A stretch of DNA of 64,000 nucleotides from Chrysomallon squamiferum (GCA_012295275.1 CM022666.1:9359423-9423422), one strand, 5' to 3'; counted from the first letter of the stretch, positions 13,535-55,534 are shown. The notes: a model not told the origin generated them from the sequence alone. Made by a program: numbers and translations.

Positions 13535-14628
13535 TAGAAAAAGATTAATTGAGTGAATAGTAGGGAGCGCTTCATACAAGTGTCCATGTTATTTATGTGT
13601 GTGTATGTATGTAGTTATTAATTAATTAATTGTTGTTAATGTGTGCATGCTAATGTAATATATTGTGTTTATATATGCGAGTTATTTGTATGTGTATATG
13701 GATTAATAATAATAGTAATAATAATAAAAAAATGTTCTAAATGTTTTTTTTATTGTGTGCTTGCGAATATATAATCCTGACAGTATTGTGAGTTGTTTAA
13801 TTATTCATTTAATTATAATACATAAGGAAATATGTAATAAGTCTGGCAAGAAACATTGACCCGAAAGCATTTTGAATGAATGAAAATGAACGAACTTTGT
13901 AAATGTGTTAACGCGGAAAAGATTTAAAATTCATTTTGCCATTATATGTTTGTTTTCTTTATAAATACATTCTTTATACGATGTTTGTTTGTCTTTTGTT
14001 ATAGTTCACTATGTACTAAATCATCATTTTTTCAGATGGATATAATACTTTGAATCTTGAAATTAATAATAATAATACATTTACATTAAAAAGTAAACAA
14101 CATCAGACATAAATTCATCTTTAATGTCATTTTAGACTACACAAATAATTTCGGTTCCTAATTTTACATACTTAGTCTTTTGTATATGAATATTTTATTA
14201 TTATTTTATTTTTATTATAATTTTTAATTTTATTTGTTCTTTCAATTTAGAGTAACGGCCCCTCAGAAGATTTTCCTAAATGAGATACAAAATATTGAAG
14301 ACGAAACAATATAAACACTACGACCAGTTCTGTATATATGTAAATTAACAGCGATTGCTTTCTTAATTCACTCTAATGAGTTGAATATTATAGGTTGTCT
14401 CGATTTGCAATCCCATTGTACTAACAACAGTAATTAGTTTGTTGTACTTTACAACATTTTACATTTCAAACACAGTATCAAATTCTGGTCAATAGTATTT
14501 CAAGCAAACAGTAACAATAATGGCGGCATGTTCAAGGTGATGTGGACTTTGAACCACACGTACCCTGTCAGTTCCCTTCGACAAAAAAATAACAACATGA
14601 TTATTTAAGAGTGGCTGCCCTGTCATTT
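13532..14628. other. Intergenic and VWA8 upstream region
   Basis: AT-rich DNA without a recognised gene. The last 120 bp before VWA8 is less AT-rich and contains no clear TATA box. A 22-bp segment at about 14530-14551 recurs inside VWA8 intron 4. Confidence 0.5.
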
Positions 14629-14635
14629 ATGCTTC

Positions 14636-42355
<27,720 letters not shown>

Positions 42356-43345
42356 TCATCTACACATCTGTCTGGAGTGGACACCTGTCAAGTAACTGCA
42401 GTTTGTCCTAATTGTACAGGTGGTGTCCTCATACAGGATGTGAATTAATTTGAAACTTATCCCAGCATATCTCCACTGTTTTCATATCAACTTGCTTTTT
42501 TCTAATGTGATATCTGAAAACCAGTAAAGAAGGGATGTCTGTCAAATAAGCAGGTTGGGTTATGTCTGTGTGATACAAGTTAAACCTGTTTGTTGAGGAC
42601 ACCTGATTAATTAATTTAGTGGTAAAAAAAATGTGGATGTGTTAAATAAAAAACACAGATATATTTAGTATTTAAACATTTTTATTTAACATTAGAATTT
42701 AAATATTTTTAAATTTAATATCTGATTTTTAACATATTTTTTCATTTATACAGACCTATAAAAAGTTCTTTTTGAGATGATCTCAAAATGTTAAAAATGA
42801 TTTAATGTGTTGTCCAAAGGGAAGCCTCCCTATATAACAGGAAGTGATTGTTTTATTTTAATGGAGAGTTAACCTTCTATGGGAGATAACTCCATACATT
42901 GAGAAAAGCTGCCAGGAAGGAAGTTTGTTAGCTGTATAACATTCATACTCAGGGACTTTTAAACAGTTTTCAAGTTAGAGTACCTTTCTGATTGAAAAGA
43001 ATTACCTCATTTTTTTCATCAGTTAGTTGCAGGTAAGGCAACAAAAATATTAAAAGATGGTAATAAAATGGAAAATTGTTAACTAAAGCAAGAATGAAAA
43101 AAATAATATTTATGCAGATCTCTGAGATAATATAAGATATGTACAGATATAATATTTACCTTTACTTGAAGTTAAACTATTTTGTTTTCTTTGAGCAAAA
43201 TGTTTGTGTCAGTAACAGTGATATTAGAAGTTTTAAAAGATAATGATGTCTGTGAAAATATCAAAGGTTTGTGAAAAAAGTTTGTGATAAATTAAATATA
43301 CAGTGTATCAATCGGTGGTTTTAATAAATGTATAAAATGTTCTTT
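42356..43345 (+). other. VWA8: VWA8 3' UTR (inferred)
   Basis: About 1 kb after the stop codon is of ordinary complexity. Candidate polyadenylation signals are AAATAAA at about 42645 and AATAAA at about 43322. The true end cannot be fixed from sequence alone. Confidence 0.5.
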
Positions 43346-43469
43346 GTATATTTATATACCTGTTCAGTTTGTTTTCTTTCTTATGTTATTCATTTCTAAT
43401 ACAAAAAGATGTTAATCCTTCAACAACGACAATAAAAATAATAAATTAAAAAAAACTTTTTTTCTACTG

Positions 43470-43830
43470 CTAGCACAACATTACTACCCCCAAAACACAA
43501 CAGAAAAACCCCCAAAACAAAACATTACTACCCCCAAAACACAACAGAAAAACCCCCAAAACAAAACAAAAACAACAAAAGCCAATAAAATCATATTACT
43601 ACTGCTGCTATTCTACTACTACCTTTACTACTACTGCTACTTCTGTTACTACTACTACAACTAAAATGTATTACTACTAAGATTAGTACTAATACATGTA
43701 TTACTACTACCACTTGTACTACTACCACAACAACTACTACAACACTACTACTACTATTACAACAAGAACTACCACTACAACTAACACTGTTACTGTGCTG
43801 ATATTTATATCTTCTGTCTGACACCTGACG
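43470..43830. repeat. Short tandem duplication and (ACT)n tract
   Basis: ACATTACTACCCCCAAAACA with an ACAGAAAAACCCCCAAAAC tail occurs twice with a 46-bp period (43479-43566). ACT-rich triplet repeats follow to about 43800. Confidence 0.85.
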
Positions 43831-44590
43831 TTTCTACAACAAATATAAAAAAAAAAAAAACAAACAACAAATAAATAAGAGTAAAATAAAATAAAAAATA
43901 AATACTTCAATGGATAATTTTTTTTTTTTTAACATTTGTATATTTATAAATTAAATTATGACTACTTCTGAAAATGAGAACTTAACATTTTAGAGCTCTG
44001 GTTTGAATGGACTAAACTCATGAAGGGATGCACAGTGAAAGTCTAGTGAATAGGGAGCAAAGTAATTTTTTAATACTTTTAAAAAATTGTTATATTTGTA
44101 TTTTTTAAATTAAACACATGGAAACATGTTGAGTTTGATATATGAGTGCAGTGTATTTCAGAAACATTTGTCAAAATTTGCATAATTAACACAAAAGTGG
44201 GGCACAGGTGATGAATTCATTTGAATATGATGAATATTAATGAGTATCAGTGTAGTAAGAATGTATATGTTTTGTGCTTCTTGTTTTAAAACTATCAAAG
44301 TATTGCATTAATAATCAAGTGCATAGCTATATATTAGCATGTATACCTATCAATGTCTGTCTGTCTGTCAATCTATATTAATATATCCATCCATCCATCT
44401 GTCTTTCTGATTTCCACTCTTCTGTCTGTCTACTTGTCTTTCTCTTAATAAAATAAAAATTGAAGAAAATCTTTGAGAAACAATATTCTGTGTTCTTCTA
44501 TTTTCTATGTGTCTGTCTATACATACATACAGTTAATACATACATATATCTATCTATATAAATATATCTATCTATCTATCTATCTATCTG

Positions 44591-44623
<33 letters not shown>

Positions 44624-46008
44624 ATATCTATCTGTCTGTCTGTCTGTCTCTCTCTATATATATATATACATACAGGACAGATATGTATGTGGTAGTATTG
44701 CTATTTCAGGAGAAAAAAAAATAACATCTCAAACTTTCAATATTTAGAAAGATAAATTCCTCAAACTAAGAATGAGATTGTCACTTTTATATGTTTTTGT
44801 GGCCACTTCAAACATATGTTAATGATGCCCACTCATTTATAGTTTGCTTTTAACTTTATTGCTAAAGAAAGCTGGTTATAAAACTCGACAGCTGTATTCA
44901 AGTCTTCCCAGGAATGTAATTTTAATAAAGTTTGGCAATCGATGAATGAAGCGTTAGACTGGAAAGATGATTGTTTTAACTACTTTATTTTCTTCAAGTC
45001 AAGTCACACACACACACAGACACAGATACACACGCATCTACATACATGCATATATATGTGTGTGTGTGTATCAAATGAAGTATTGTAATTATTTATTATT
45101 ATTTTTGACATTGTTATTATTATTATTGCTACTGCTACTGTTTTCATTATTACTGTTATTGTTTTAGGATGTAATTTTAGGCTGTATTTTAGGCTGTATT
45201 TTAGGCTTTACTAATGTAAGTTAGTTAGATTAGTATTAACATGTTAGTAAATTATATTTCAAATAAATAACATTATTGACCCCAAACAACAACAACAGCA
45301 GCATCAATAACAACAGCAAAAACAAATAACTTATTCAAATGTAAAGATAAATAAATAAAGAAAGAAAGAAAAAGAAAACTTTATTTTCACATACAAATAA
45401 AGACATAAAGAAATTATTAATAAAATAAAATAAAATAGAAACTTTTTCGAATAGTAAAAAGAAAATTGTTTCCTTGAATGGTTATTTCATTCATTATTTG
45501 TAATCGAGGGCCCTCGGCGAAGTGGGTGTAGCCAAAAGGGAAAACGCCCTTGTGGTCCACTAAAAGAGATATTAACCTATCAGAGAAAGTAGAGTAAAGA
45601 AACCGCACCTGTTTGATTACGTCATTGACAATAAGAACTACGTCACAGTAAAGGCACGCCCAGTATTAAAATATTTCTTGCCGTAATGTATTGTGATATA
45701 TATAAAACTGTAACTTTTTAACAACAACAACAGCAAAAAGTTAATAAAATAAAATAAAATACATACAGTAGAACAACAATATATGTATTATATATATATA
45801 TGTGTGTGTGTGTGTGTCTAATATATATATGTCTGTCTGTCCGTTTGTATGTATGTATGTATGTATGTATGTATGTATGTCTATATGTTGGTTCTCCATC
45901 TATGTTTATATTTGCGTCTATGTATTTATATATGTATTAGTATACGTATTTGTATGTATGTGTGTTTATGTGCGTGTATGTATTTGTATGTGTTTATGTG
46001 TGTCTGTT

Positions 46009-46045
<37 letters not shown>

Positions 46046-46840
46046 CATACACAAAAGTATCAACATCACCAACAGTGTCTTAGTAAACGATGTAAAATAT
46101 GTCACTGTTAAATCTGAATGTACACACGTTGAAGATTTAAGAATCACGATTTTTCTGCATTTTAACCCCGAATCCACGTGTTATTATACGTTTCTTTTGT
46201 GCATTCTTTAATAAATTAATTGTTTTCCTTGTTCCGCAAAAAAATGTCATTAGACTTTTATTTGTTATTTATGAAAAGGAGTAACAAGAAATATCATGAA
46301 CAGAATGGGCGTCAAAAGATTAAAAAAAAAAAAAAAAAAAATCCCAATTCTCCTGTAAAATTAGTACAGAGCCGGGGGCGGTGTAAGTTTATGTTTATGT
46401 ATGAGCGAAGAATGACACAGAAATCGCGAAACACACAAAGTAAGAGAAAAAACAGTCTGCAATGAGCCCAGTCATCAGGTAGATTTTTTCTTTCATTCTT
46501 TATTTGTGTACTTATTTTTGTATCTTGTTCTTTCTTTCTTTCTCTCTTTCTCTTTCTCTTTTTCTTGTGATTGTTTCCTTTGATTTCTTTCCTTTTTTTC
46601 ATCTTCTTTCTTTGTTTCTTTCTTAAACTTCCTCTTTTCTTTTTAATTTTTTTTTTTCAAATTTCTTTTCGTTTTTTTATTTTCTTTCATTCCTTTTTCA
46701 AAATCTTTTTTCTTTAACTTTGTTCTTTTTCCTTCTTTCTTTATCTTTTCTATATTTTTCTTGATTTCGTTTTTGCTTTTTAAAATTACAAAAAGTAACA
46801 TATAAAATCTACCAGAACTTACTACTACTATGTAATAACT
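43831..46840. other. Intergenic region without a recognised gene
   Basis: AT-rich DNA with TATC repeats (44340-44660), TATG/GT repeats (45780-46045) and pyrimidine tracts (46480-46760). A complex block at 45500-45690 contains a GAGGGCCCTC palindrome and two CRE-like sites, TTACGTCATTGAC and CTACGTCACAG, about 20 bp apart. This is promoter-like, but I see no adjoining gene. Confidence 0.45.
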
Positions 46841-46847
46841 GATATCA

Positions 46848-47082
<235 letters not shown>

Positions 47083-47089
47083 ATTTGTT

Positions 47090-48600
47090 ATTATTAAATC
47101 TACTTTGTTTTGTGTAAACGTTTTGTGTAAGTTTATTGTATCTGTGTATTTTGTATGTATGGTATATATTTATACTGCTTGTACGGCACATATATATATA
47201 TATGTATGTGTGTTAGTAAATGTGTGAGTCAGTTATCTGTAGCTGTATATATTCTCGTGGTTAGTCAAGAGACAGAGTAATAAAAAAGTAATAAGTAATT
47301 GGTTGGTGTTACAAATCAGTTTAAATACTTATTACTATATCTAAGACATTTTGTTCCTCATGTTATCTTACAAGTTTTCTTTGACTGAATTCTTTGATGT
47401 TCAAAAACGTTTGTATGACAGACACAGTCGACTGAAACTGTTAGTACAGCTGCACTGACATTATTAACATAGACAGAATGCTTAATATTATTATCCGTTT
47501 ATCCGTCCGTCTGTTAAATCGTACAGTTCAGTCTTGTTTGTCTGTCACCTGTTGCCTTTAGTCCAATGTTTATTGTTCACAATGCTTATAAAATACATTA
47601 AGAACGGAAGAGGAAAGAAATAATGCGATGTCGTGGTTATTATGTCGTGCGCTGCTCTGATTTTATTACATCTGTAACAACGTCAACGCCCTCCGCTTCT
47701 CACACGACAACTGTGAAAAATGGAACACCCAGATAATAATACTGTGTTAATTATATGTGTGTAACTGACCGTACTTGTAGACATGAAATACATACTGCAA
47801 ACGTAATTAATAATACAGTGTGAACATAATACAATAAATTGTAAACTTAATTAATAATATATTTTAAACACAATTAATAGTTATATAGAATATATTATAA
47901 ACATAATTAATAATACATTGTCGCAACACTATTAATAATATATGTGGAACACATAAGTACGCTTATATTGCACATATTATTAATAATACATTGTAAACAT
48001 AATTAAGGATATATTTTGAACATAATAATAGATTATAAACATAATTAAGAATATATTATAAACATAATTAATAACAGATTGTAAACATAAGCATTAATAA
48101 CACATTATAAACATTATTAGCATTATTACTATTATAATTGTTGTTATTATTAATATAATAATTTTCTGCATCTTCTCCTCTATCTTTCTTCTTCTTCTTC
48201 TTATTAAAGCTACTTTGTTTTGTGTAAGTTTATTGAATGCATGATATCTGTGTATTTTGTATGTATGGTATATATTTATACTGCTTGTACGGCATATATA
48301 TATATATGTATGTATGTATGTATGTATGGTATGTGTATAGGTCGTACGATTGCTTATATATATATATATATATATATATATCGTATGCATGGTATGTGTA
48401 TCTATTACATGAATAGTAGCTGTGTATACTGTATAAATGTATATGTATATGCACGTATTGGTATGTATACATATTCTGTGTATGATATATGTGTTTACTG
48501 CATGCATGGTATGTGTGTGTGTATGTGTGTGTGTATTGCTTGTATGCTATACATATATATTATATGTATGAAATTTGTGTACAAAACTAATGAACAGATA
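47090..48600. repeat. Two copies of a TTTGTTTTGTGTAAG block and ATAATTAATAATACA repeats
   Basis: A segment of about 105 bp around CTACTTTGTTTTGTGTAA and TTTATACTGCTTGTACGGCA occurs at about 47098-47205 and again at about 48208-48310. Between them (47790-48115) lies a degenerate repeat of about 30 bp, ACATAATTAATAATACATTG. TATG/ATAC repeats follow to 48600. Confidence 0.85.
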
Positions 48601-48909
48601 AAATAAAAAATTTTAAAATTAGTTTAATGTCTGAAGTTTACGAAATCAGTTGATGGACATTTCTGTATGGTAGCTTTTGGACGTTATCTTTATATAGGGT
48701 CTTCAGATTTTTTCAGTTGCAGTTAAGATCGATGAAATGGCTATAACTGTAGACATAATTTACCTAGGAAAATGTAAGTTGGTTTATTTTGTTCTGCTGT
48801 TGAATTTGTTATGCATTCAGTTTAAAAAAAAAAAAAAATTTTTGGGGGTATTTTTTATGTTTATTTATTTTGTTTATTTATTTATATATTTATTACTATT
48901 AATTATTAT

Positions 48910-48937
48910 TATTGTTTTGTTATTATTATTATTGTTA

Positions 48938-49014
<77 letters not shown>

Positions 49015-49030
49015 TTTTTTTTTTTTTTTA
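48910..49030. repeat. (ATT)n microsatellite followed by a T run
   Basis: About 35 ATT triplets and then 17 T residues. Confidence 0.96.
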
Positions 49031-50720
49031 AATTTTAAATAAAAACATTTTCAGGCCAATTTTCTTTCTATAATAGTACATTAATATTCATGTCTGCATT
49101 GGTTTTATGGACATTATACATGAAAATCTGATGATCCAAAAATTACAGTATATAATAGTAAAAATGTTCACAGAAAACAGACTTCAATCTTATGTATAAG
49201 TACCTAATATAAATATACTTTAATGTTATGTATAAACATCTAATATAAATAATGATTAGTGTATGTTTACTGTTATGAAAGTAATTTATAAAATCGTACT
49301 CATGGAATATAAGAAAATATGATGAATATAAATCTTTGTCCACGACAGAAAGGCTGCCATTAGAGACTGTAAACAGAACACAGAGTATTTGTAGTCTGAT
49401 TCAGTGTCTGGTCACATGGTAATGCAGCTATTTACAAATTGTTTATTTTACTTCGGGTCTGATGATTATTTAAAATTAACTAATGCACAACAAATAATGT
49501 GTATTTAAACAAAATAAACAAACTGTATCATGAAGGTTATTGCATTTTTAATTGTAATAAATATTTAAAATTGTTATATTGTATAATACATGCGGGTCAT
49601 TAGCATGCAGAATAGATTAACAAAAAAAAAAAAAAATAAAAATAAAAAAAAAAAAATAAAATAAAATAAATAAATAAATAAATAAATATCTAGGTATATG
49701 CTTTCATTCCGTGTTAAATGTATCTCGTAGTATCGGCTGTGGTGGCCCAGTTATTATTAACACTTTCACTTCTTAGTGTAAGCTAAAGTCTGTCATCCGA
49801 AATCTGTAACAAAATCTGATAATAAAAAAGGGTCAAACCTCGAGTAGTGACAAAAAATAATATCAACTGTAACAAACCACTGGTTGAAGTCTTAAGCTAC
49901 ACTGAATTATAATGAAAGTGTTCTGCATTAATTTCTCTTAAAGAGATTCATCCAAATATTGAATGTTGAAAGTTTATTTAAGGGGTGGGTTGGGACTTAA
50001 TTTGTAGAGACCAGTCATGATCAGTCATCAGTTGAACGAATTTCCATTTTAGCCAGTTCATAATCTATCAGCGCTGAAGAATTAGCTTTACTGCAGAATT
50101 CTCCGTTTTGTTAAACATAAGCCACAGAGCAGAAGCAGCATGTATCACCACAGTTTCATTAATTTAATAACAGTTTCAGTAGCACGTGATACCATGTAAC
50201 AGTTAATTATGAAATGTAGCGAACTGACATTAAACAAATGTTTTTTAATAGTTTCACAGAAGTTGCAGATATTATGCTAATGAGATTATTAGAAAGGTCA
50301 TTCGCATAATTTGTGATTAATGTGATTCTCAAATTTTAAAATTATTTTTGGACTAACAAGTTCCTTTTATGACATTTATACAGTATTACATACAGCATAT
50401 TCAGTAAAGTGAATGGCAAATGCATCACAAACATATTCACTTTTTAAAAAGTTATTTTCTGTGTGGTTAAACACGATTCTTTGCTGCACTGGTCTATTTT
50501 AATCCTGACATTTTGACCAAAATACCGTAACATTCTTTTATTGGTACTGTTTAGTCACAGTCATAAACTGATGTTTCTAGATGATCCTTCCTCACCAAGC
50601 CAACAGATCAACTTCATATTAGCTGCCATTTTACAACAGAAGACATAAAAACAAAACATACCACATAGTAAAATGTCCAGTAAATTTGATAATATTTTCA
50701 TATTGATGTTCACAAATCGC
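49031..50720. other. Intergenic region, nothing recognised
   Basis: About 1.7 kb of moderately complex AT-rich DNA with an A-rich/AAAT tract at 49620-49690. I see no gene, RNA or element here. Confidence 0.5.
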
Positions 50721-51150
50721 TATGGCTAGAATGATTTTATATTACATTTTGTGTATGGTATATTTCTATATTGTATCTTTGATTTATTGTATGTTTATAC
50801 TGTGTTTATACTGCAGGTATTTAAGTGTGATTATGTGTATGTATGGTGTGTATGTGTGTACTGTGTATGGTATATGTGTTTACTGTATGCGTGAGATGTG
50901 TGTTTCTTTTGTGATTTTAGAGGAATGATATGTTATATTGTCTGTACACTATGTTTTCAAATTGTATGTATGGTATTCGCATATATTGAATGCATGGTAT
51001 GTGTATATATTATATGTATGACATGTACTTATATTGTACATTGTAGGTATGGTATGTTGTTGATATTGTATGTATGTATACTGTATGTATGGTATGTGTG
51101 TATATGATATGTCTGTATTGATTTGTATGTGTGGTATATGTGTATATTAA
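50721..51150 (+). repeat. TGTATGTATGGTATGTGTATA-type degenerate minisatellite
   Basis: Many degenerate units of about 20-24 bp based on TGTATGGTATGTGTATA. Related tracts occur at about 47145, 48250, 52380-52570, 53100-53560 and 54570-54650, making a local family. Tyr/Cys/Met-rich frames here are artefacts. Confidence 0.85.
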
Positions 51151-51229
51151 ATTCTGTCTCAAGAAATACAATAAAAGAAAAAGAAAAGTAATAAATAAAC
51201 AAATAAATAAAAGAGAAAGTATCGAGACA

Positions 51230-52060
51230 TTCTACGCTTGTTTGGTGTGAAGGTCACGACAGTGCGGTGTCTAACACAGTGTGATTCTCAGTGTGCGGCG
51301 ACTGACTGGCAGGTGACAGCGAGGAATTCGGCACGTAAATTATAGAGATCACTTTGATCGTGGAACAAAGAACATTCAGTTTTCAGCGCTGAGGTTAGCA
51401 AATATTGTGCTGAAAGGAAATTCCGTGTTTCTAGAGTCACGTGTTGTGACTTTAAGTCATACACTGACCACACCCACTGACCTCTCTGTCACTACAGACC
51501 ACTCCTTCGTCATTTAAGTTTAATGATTATTCTTCCGTTATACAAACTTTAATCAAAATGGCCTACGCAAAAAAACATACGATGTTTACGAGAATTATTA
51601 AATCGATTTTCTTAAAACAGTAACGAGAAAGGTCTTTAATCTTCCCGTGCAGACTACATTAATGAACAGATTATAAAGTAGTGTGCGTATCCAGGATGTT
51701 AGATTCTGTGGTGAGGAGCACGAACCAGTTCACACAGTCAGTTCCGATTTGTAACGGTAACCTGCCAGTTAGCTGCACAACGCAGTCAACTGCTGAAAGG
51801 CAGACGACAGATGGCAACAACAAACTTGTTGATTAATTGGTCCAGTTTCCAGCAGATGATTCCAGTGGCTGCTGCCGCCATTGCGGGGTGTCCACACAGC
51901 ATCGTTGTCCACTGCGTGTGATAACATTTACTCGATCAACCAAATCTCAGAGATGTATAAAGAAGATTAAGGAAAAATACAGTTTCTCCTGCCACAGACA
52001 CACCCTCTGGCTATGTTAGACAGCGTGACTGTCGTAGACGTGCTTCACAACAGCTCGCTC
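51230..52060. other. GC-richer complex block without a recognised gene
   Basis: This stretch is more complex and less AT-rich than its neighbours and contains a near-palindromic AGTCACGTGTTGTGACT at about 51434. Short frames inside have no ATG-led or domain support. It could be a regulatory region, a non-coding exon or an old transposon fragment. Confidence 0.4.
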
Positions 52061-52734
52061 TGATTAGCACGTCAAATTTCTCGCTCACTCAATACAGTTT
52101 CAGTATTAACCCACTTAGAATGATGAATAGTGAAATACAGTTAAACATCTTTATAAAGTCGACATTTATGTTCAGTCATTTTGGTTATATAATAGGTTTT
52201 CTGAGATAATGAATTACTGCGTACAAAATTCAATACTGGCTGAGGAGTTTTTATTGTCTTAGAGAATAGCAGATGTTCCGAGTGACAGATCCCTTTGTTT
52301 AGATCATTCAACAAACTGGTTATAGTTAAAGAAAGAAATTAAATATATATATATATTCATATTCATATTTATATACATGAAATATCTACATAGCCTGTAT
52401 TCATGTCTTTCTATCTTATATGATATGTGTGTATACTGTACGTACGATATGTGTATACTGTATTGATAGCATGTGACTATATTGTATCTATATGTGCTTA
52501 TACTATATATATGTTTGTATATTGTATATTCAGCATACATCTATATTGTATGTACAATAAATGTCTGATATATATAGATGATATGTGTTTATAAATATAT
52601 ATTTATCACTGATCTACTTACATGTCTGAATATTAGTAGCAGATCGAATGTTGTTTTGAACTCAAAATACGAACACAGAAGAAAGTTTAGGAGTATTTAT
52701 TTATAAAGTTACGTACGATATTTATTTCCAGTGT

Positions 52735-52990
52735 TTATGTATGTTTTTTGTTTATAAAGTTATGTAACATTTTTATTTATTAAGTTATTTAAAATTTTTA
52801 TTTATCAAGTTATGTAAAATTTTTATTTATAAAGTTACATAAGATATTTATTAAAAAGGTTACATAAGATTTTTATTATTAAGATTATGTAAAATTTGTA
52901 TTTATAAAATTATGTAAGATTTCTATTTATAAAGTTATGTAAGATTTTTATTTATAAAATTATGTAAGATTTTTATTTATAAAGTTATTG
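52735..52990. repeat. TTTATAAAGTTATGTAAGAT tandem repeat
   Basis: Roughly nine degenerate copies of a unit of about 28 bp, ATTTTTATTTATAAAGTTAT followed by GTAAG. Confidence 0.88.
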
Positions 52991-53099
52991 ATGTATCTGC
53001 AATATTTGACTTCGAAGGGATGGAACTATTACAAGAAATAAAATGTTTTATTTTGAATTATATAACAGTTCTTGAACGGCCTTTCATGGTGATGAAGAG

Positions 53100-53560
53100 A
53101 TGTGATATATATCTGTACAATAATATGTGTATACACTGTACGTATTATTTGTAGTTATATTGTATGCATGGTATGTGTATACACTATATGTATGATCTGT
53201 GTATATATTGTATGTGTATTTACTGTGTGTATGATTTGTGAATACAGTATATGTATGGTATGTGTATATCTTGTTTGTATGATATGTGTATACTGTAATG
53301 TATAGTATGTGCCTATACTCTATGTATGATATGTTTGAATATGATATGTGTAATATATGTATATTGTATATATGGTATGTTTCTATATTGTATATATCTG
53401 TACCATACGTATAGTATGTTTATATTGTTTTTTTATATATGTGTGTATATTGTATGTTCGATATGTGTGTATATTTTATATGTGTTGTGTTTCTATATTG
53501 TATCTATATGTGTTTATATTGTATGTATGATATGTGTGTATATTGTATGTATGTATCTAC
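53100..53560 (+). repeat. TATGATATGTGTATATTGTA minisatellite
   Basis: Another cluster of the TGTATGTATGATATGTGTAT family, about 20 degenerate units. No gene. Confidence 0.88.
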
Positions 53561-53700
53561 AACAATAAAACATAAAAACCAGATTAAAAGTTTTGCTGCT
53601 GTAAGTTAACAATTTCGACCGAACGCGATTAACTTAGTATATAATACTAAGTTTTTTCTGTATTAACAGGTATCGATTTAGGAGGTAGATAACAATAACA

Positions 53701-54240
53701 GAAACTGCACATAGTGCAACGTTGCCTACAGAAACTGCACGTGCTGCAACGTTGCCTTCAGAAACTGCACATGCTGCAACGTTGCCTTCAGAAACTGCAC
53801 ATGCTGCAACGTTGCCTTCAGAAACTGCACATAGTGCAACGTTGCCTACAGAAACTGCACATGCTGCAACGTTGCCTACAGAAACTGCACATGCTGCAAC
53901 GTTGCCTACAGAAACTGCACATGCTGCAACGTTGCCTTCAGAAACTGCACCTTGTGTAATGTTGCCTACAGAAACTGCACATGCTGCAACGTTGCCTTCA
54001 GAAACTGCAACTGGTGCAACGTTGCCTACAGAAACTGCACATACTGCAACGTTGCCTTCAGAAACTGCAACTGGTGCAACGTTGCCTACAGAAACTGCAC
54101 ATACTGCAACGTTGTCTTCGGAAACTGCACATGCTGCAACGTTGCCTACAGAAACTGCACATACTGCAACGTTGTCTTCGGAAACTGCACATGCTGCAAC
54201 GTTGTCTACAGAAAGTGCACATGCTGCAACGTTGTCTACG
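53701..54240. repeat. Exact 18 x 30-bp minisatellite, open in several frames
   Basis: Eighteen 30-bp units without a single length change. The unit is GAAACTGCACATGCTGCAAC followed by GTTGCCTACA. Substitutions cluster at CCTACA/CCTTCA/TCTTCG and at the ATGCT/ATAGT/ATACT/CTGGT positions. Because 30 is a multiple of three, frames stay open across the array: ETAHAATLPT on + and NVAACAVSVG on -. An AATAACAG sequence abuts the left edge and GTGTCT the right edge. I see no in-frame ATG or partner exon, so I do not call a gene. Confidence 0.95.
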
Positions 54241-55534
54241 GTGTCTTTTAACTGTTTCCATAGCAAAGGTTTTATCGCGCATTTCCGCGCATAGATTACG
54301 GATGTAAAAATTTCCAGTTAAAAACCATTTTCAACAGACATCAGAAGGCAAGTAATGACCTTTGAAATTAGCAGTAATTTTTGTCTAGAAATCTTCGATC
54401 TGTTAATTAACTGGAAGCTATGCAGCAGATAATATATTCAAAGAAGAAGAATAAAAATAATGGATACGAGAATTATAATCAGTATTTGCTGTAAGACATA
54501 TAGTTAGTGATATCCTTTTTGAAGCAGTTACCGGAGATGATTTGCTGAAATATAAAACTTACTGAATATACATATATTTTGTGTATATATCTATACTGTA
54601 GGCATGTTATGTGTAAACACCGTACGTTTGTTATGTGTTTATACTCATACAGAAAATATACACATCATGAAAATTAGCTTGCATTAGCTTTATATGGTCT
54701 TAATGAAAAATTGTCCTGATGGTGGCTTATCTGTAAATTTTATTAGACATTCACATGAGGGTGTGTCGCCCGAAGTTCGGGTGATGGCGGGTAGGAGATA
54801 GAGATACGTTTGTGTAATTTTAAATGTAGACGATGGTTTCTCAGTATTTTCTGTGTGCAATAAACGGAGATGGCGATGAAACGGGGAACGCGTTAAAAGC
54901 AGCACGTGACTGCACAATGCATATTTAAATAGAGGAAATTATTGTTAAAAGTTATTTTGTAGGTGAAATCATTTTATTTTTATAAGCTATTCTCTATATT
55001 GAAGAATGATTTAATTTATCTTGTTCAAAATGTTTGTTAGAAAACGAATATTACCTGCTGGACAATACTAAGATTTTATATTGTAATGTTCACATTACTG
55101 CTTTTTCTTTTTAGCTATATTGTGAATATATGCGAATATGTTTGATTATACTTGAATTTATTGTTTAAACTTTTAGGTACAGAGTAGGCATGCAATAATT
55201 TATACATGTTTTTCTGTTAATACTATTGTTAGTGTTTTTATCTCTGTGCTGTCTGTCTATCTGTCTGTGTGTCTATAACGTTGTTTGTGACTGAACTGAA
55301 TGGTACATATGATCATGAGCAAAATAAATTAATATTTAAACTATAAATTAATGCTTTTTCATTTCTCTATTAACAAGGGGCGAATAAAAACCGAAACAAC
55401 CGTGCATTAATTAACACCCGATACCACAACTGACATCAACAACAGCGGCTGCAGTAGTGACACCAGCCGAATCATCCATACCAGGTCATCATCCTGCAGA
55501 AATAACAGCAACTGCAGCAGCAGCAACATAAAGG
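54241..55534. other. Upstream region of the chitin-binding gene
   Basis: No gene recognised. The last 120 bp before the start codon is rich in GCAGCA/AACAGC triplets and complex sequence, and is probably the 5' UTR. No clear TATA box was found. Confidence 0.45.

Noticed and set aside
44340-44660. Possible transcribed repeat or small RNA cluster
   Set aside because: Simple TATC/TGTC microsatellite without hairpin or promoter support.
45417-45608. Minus-strand 63-residue frame (SLLVDHKGVFPFGYTHF)
   Set aside because: Looked protein-like for about 25 residues but has no domain I recognise and no supporting exon; kept only as a complex non-coding block.
51837-52019. 60-residue Cys/His-containing frame
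   Set aside because: No ATG start, no splice support and no recognisable zinc-finger spacing.
53634-54294. Decapeptide-repeat protein on + or -
   Set aside because: No in-frame ATG, flanking stops, and equal openness on both strands. Kept as a minisatellite with a separate finding.
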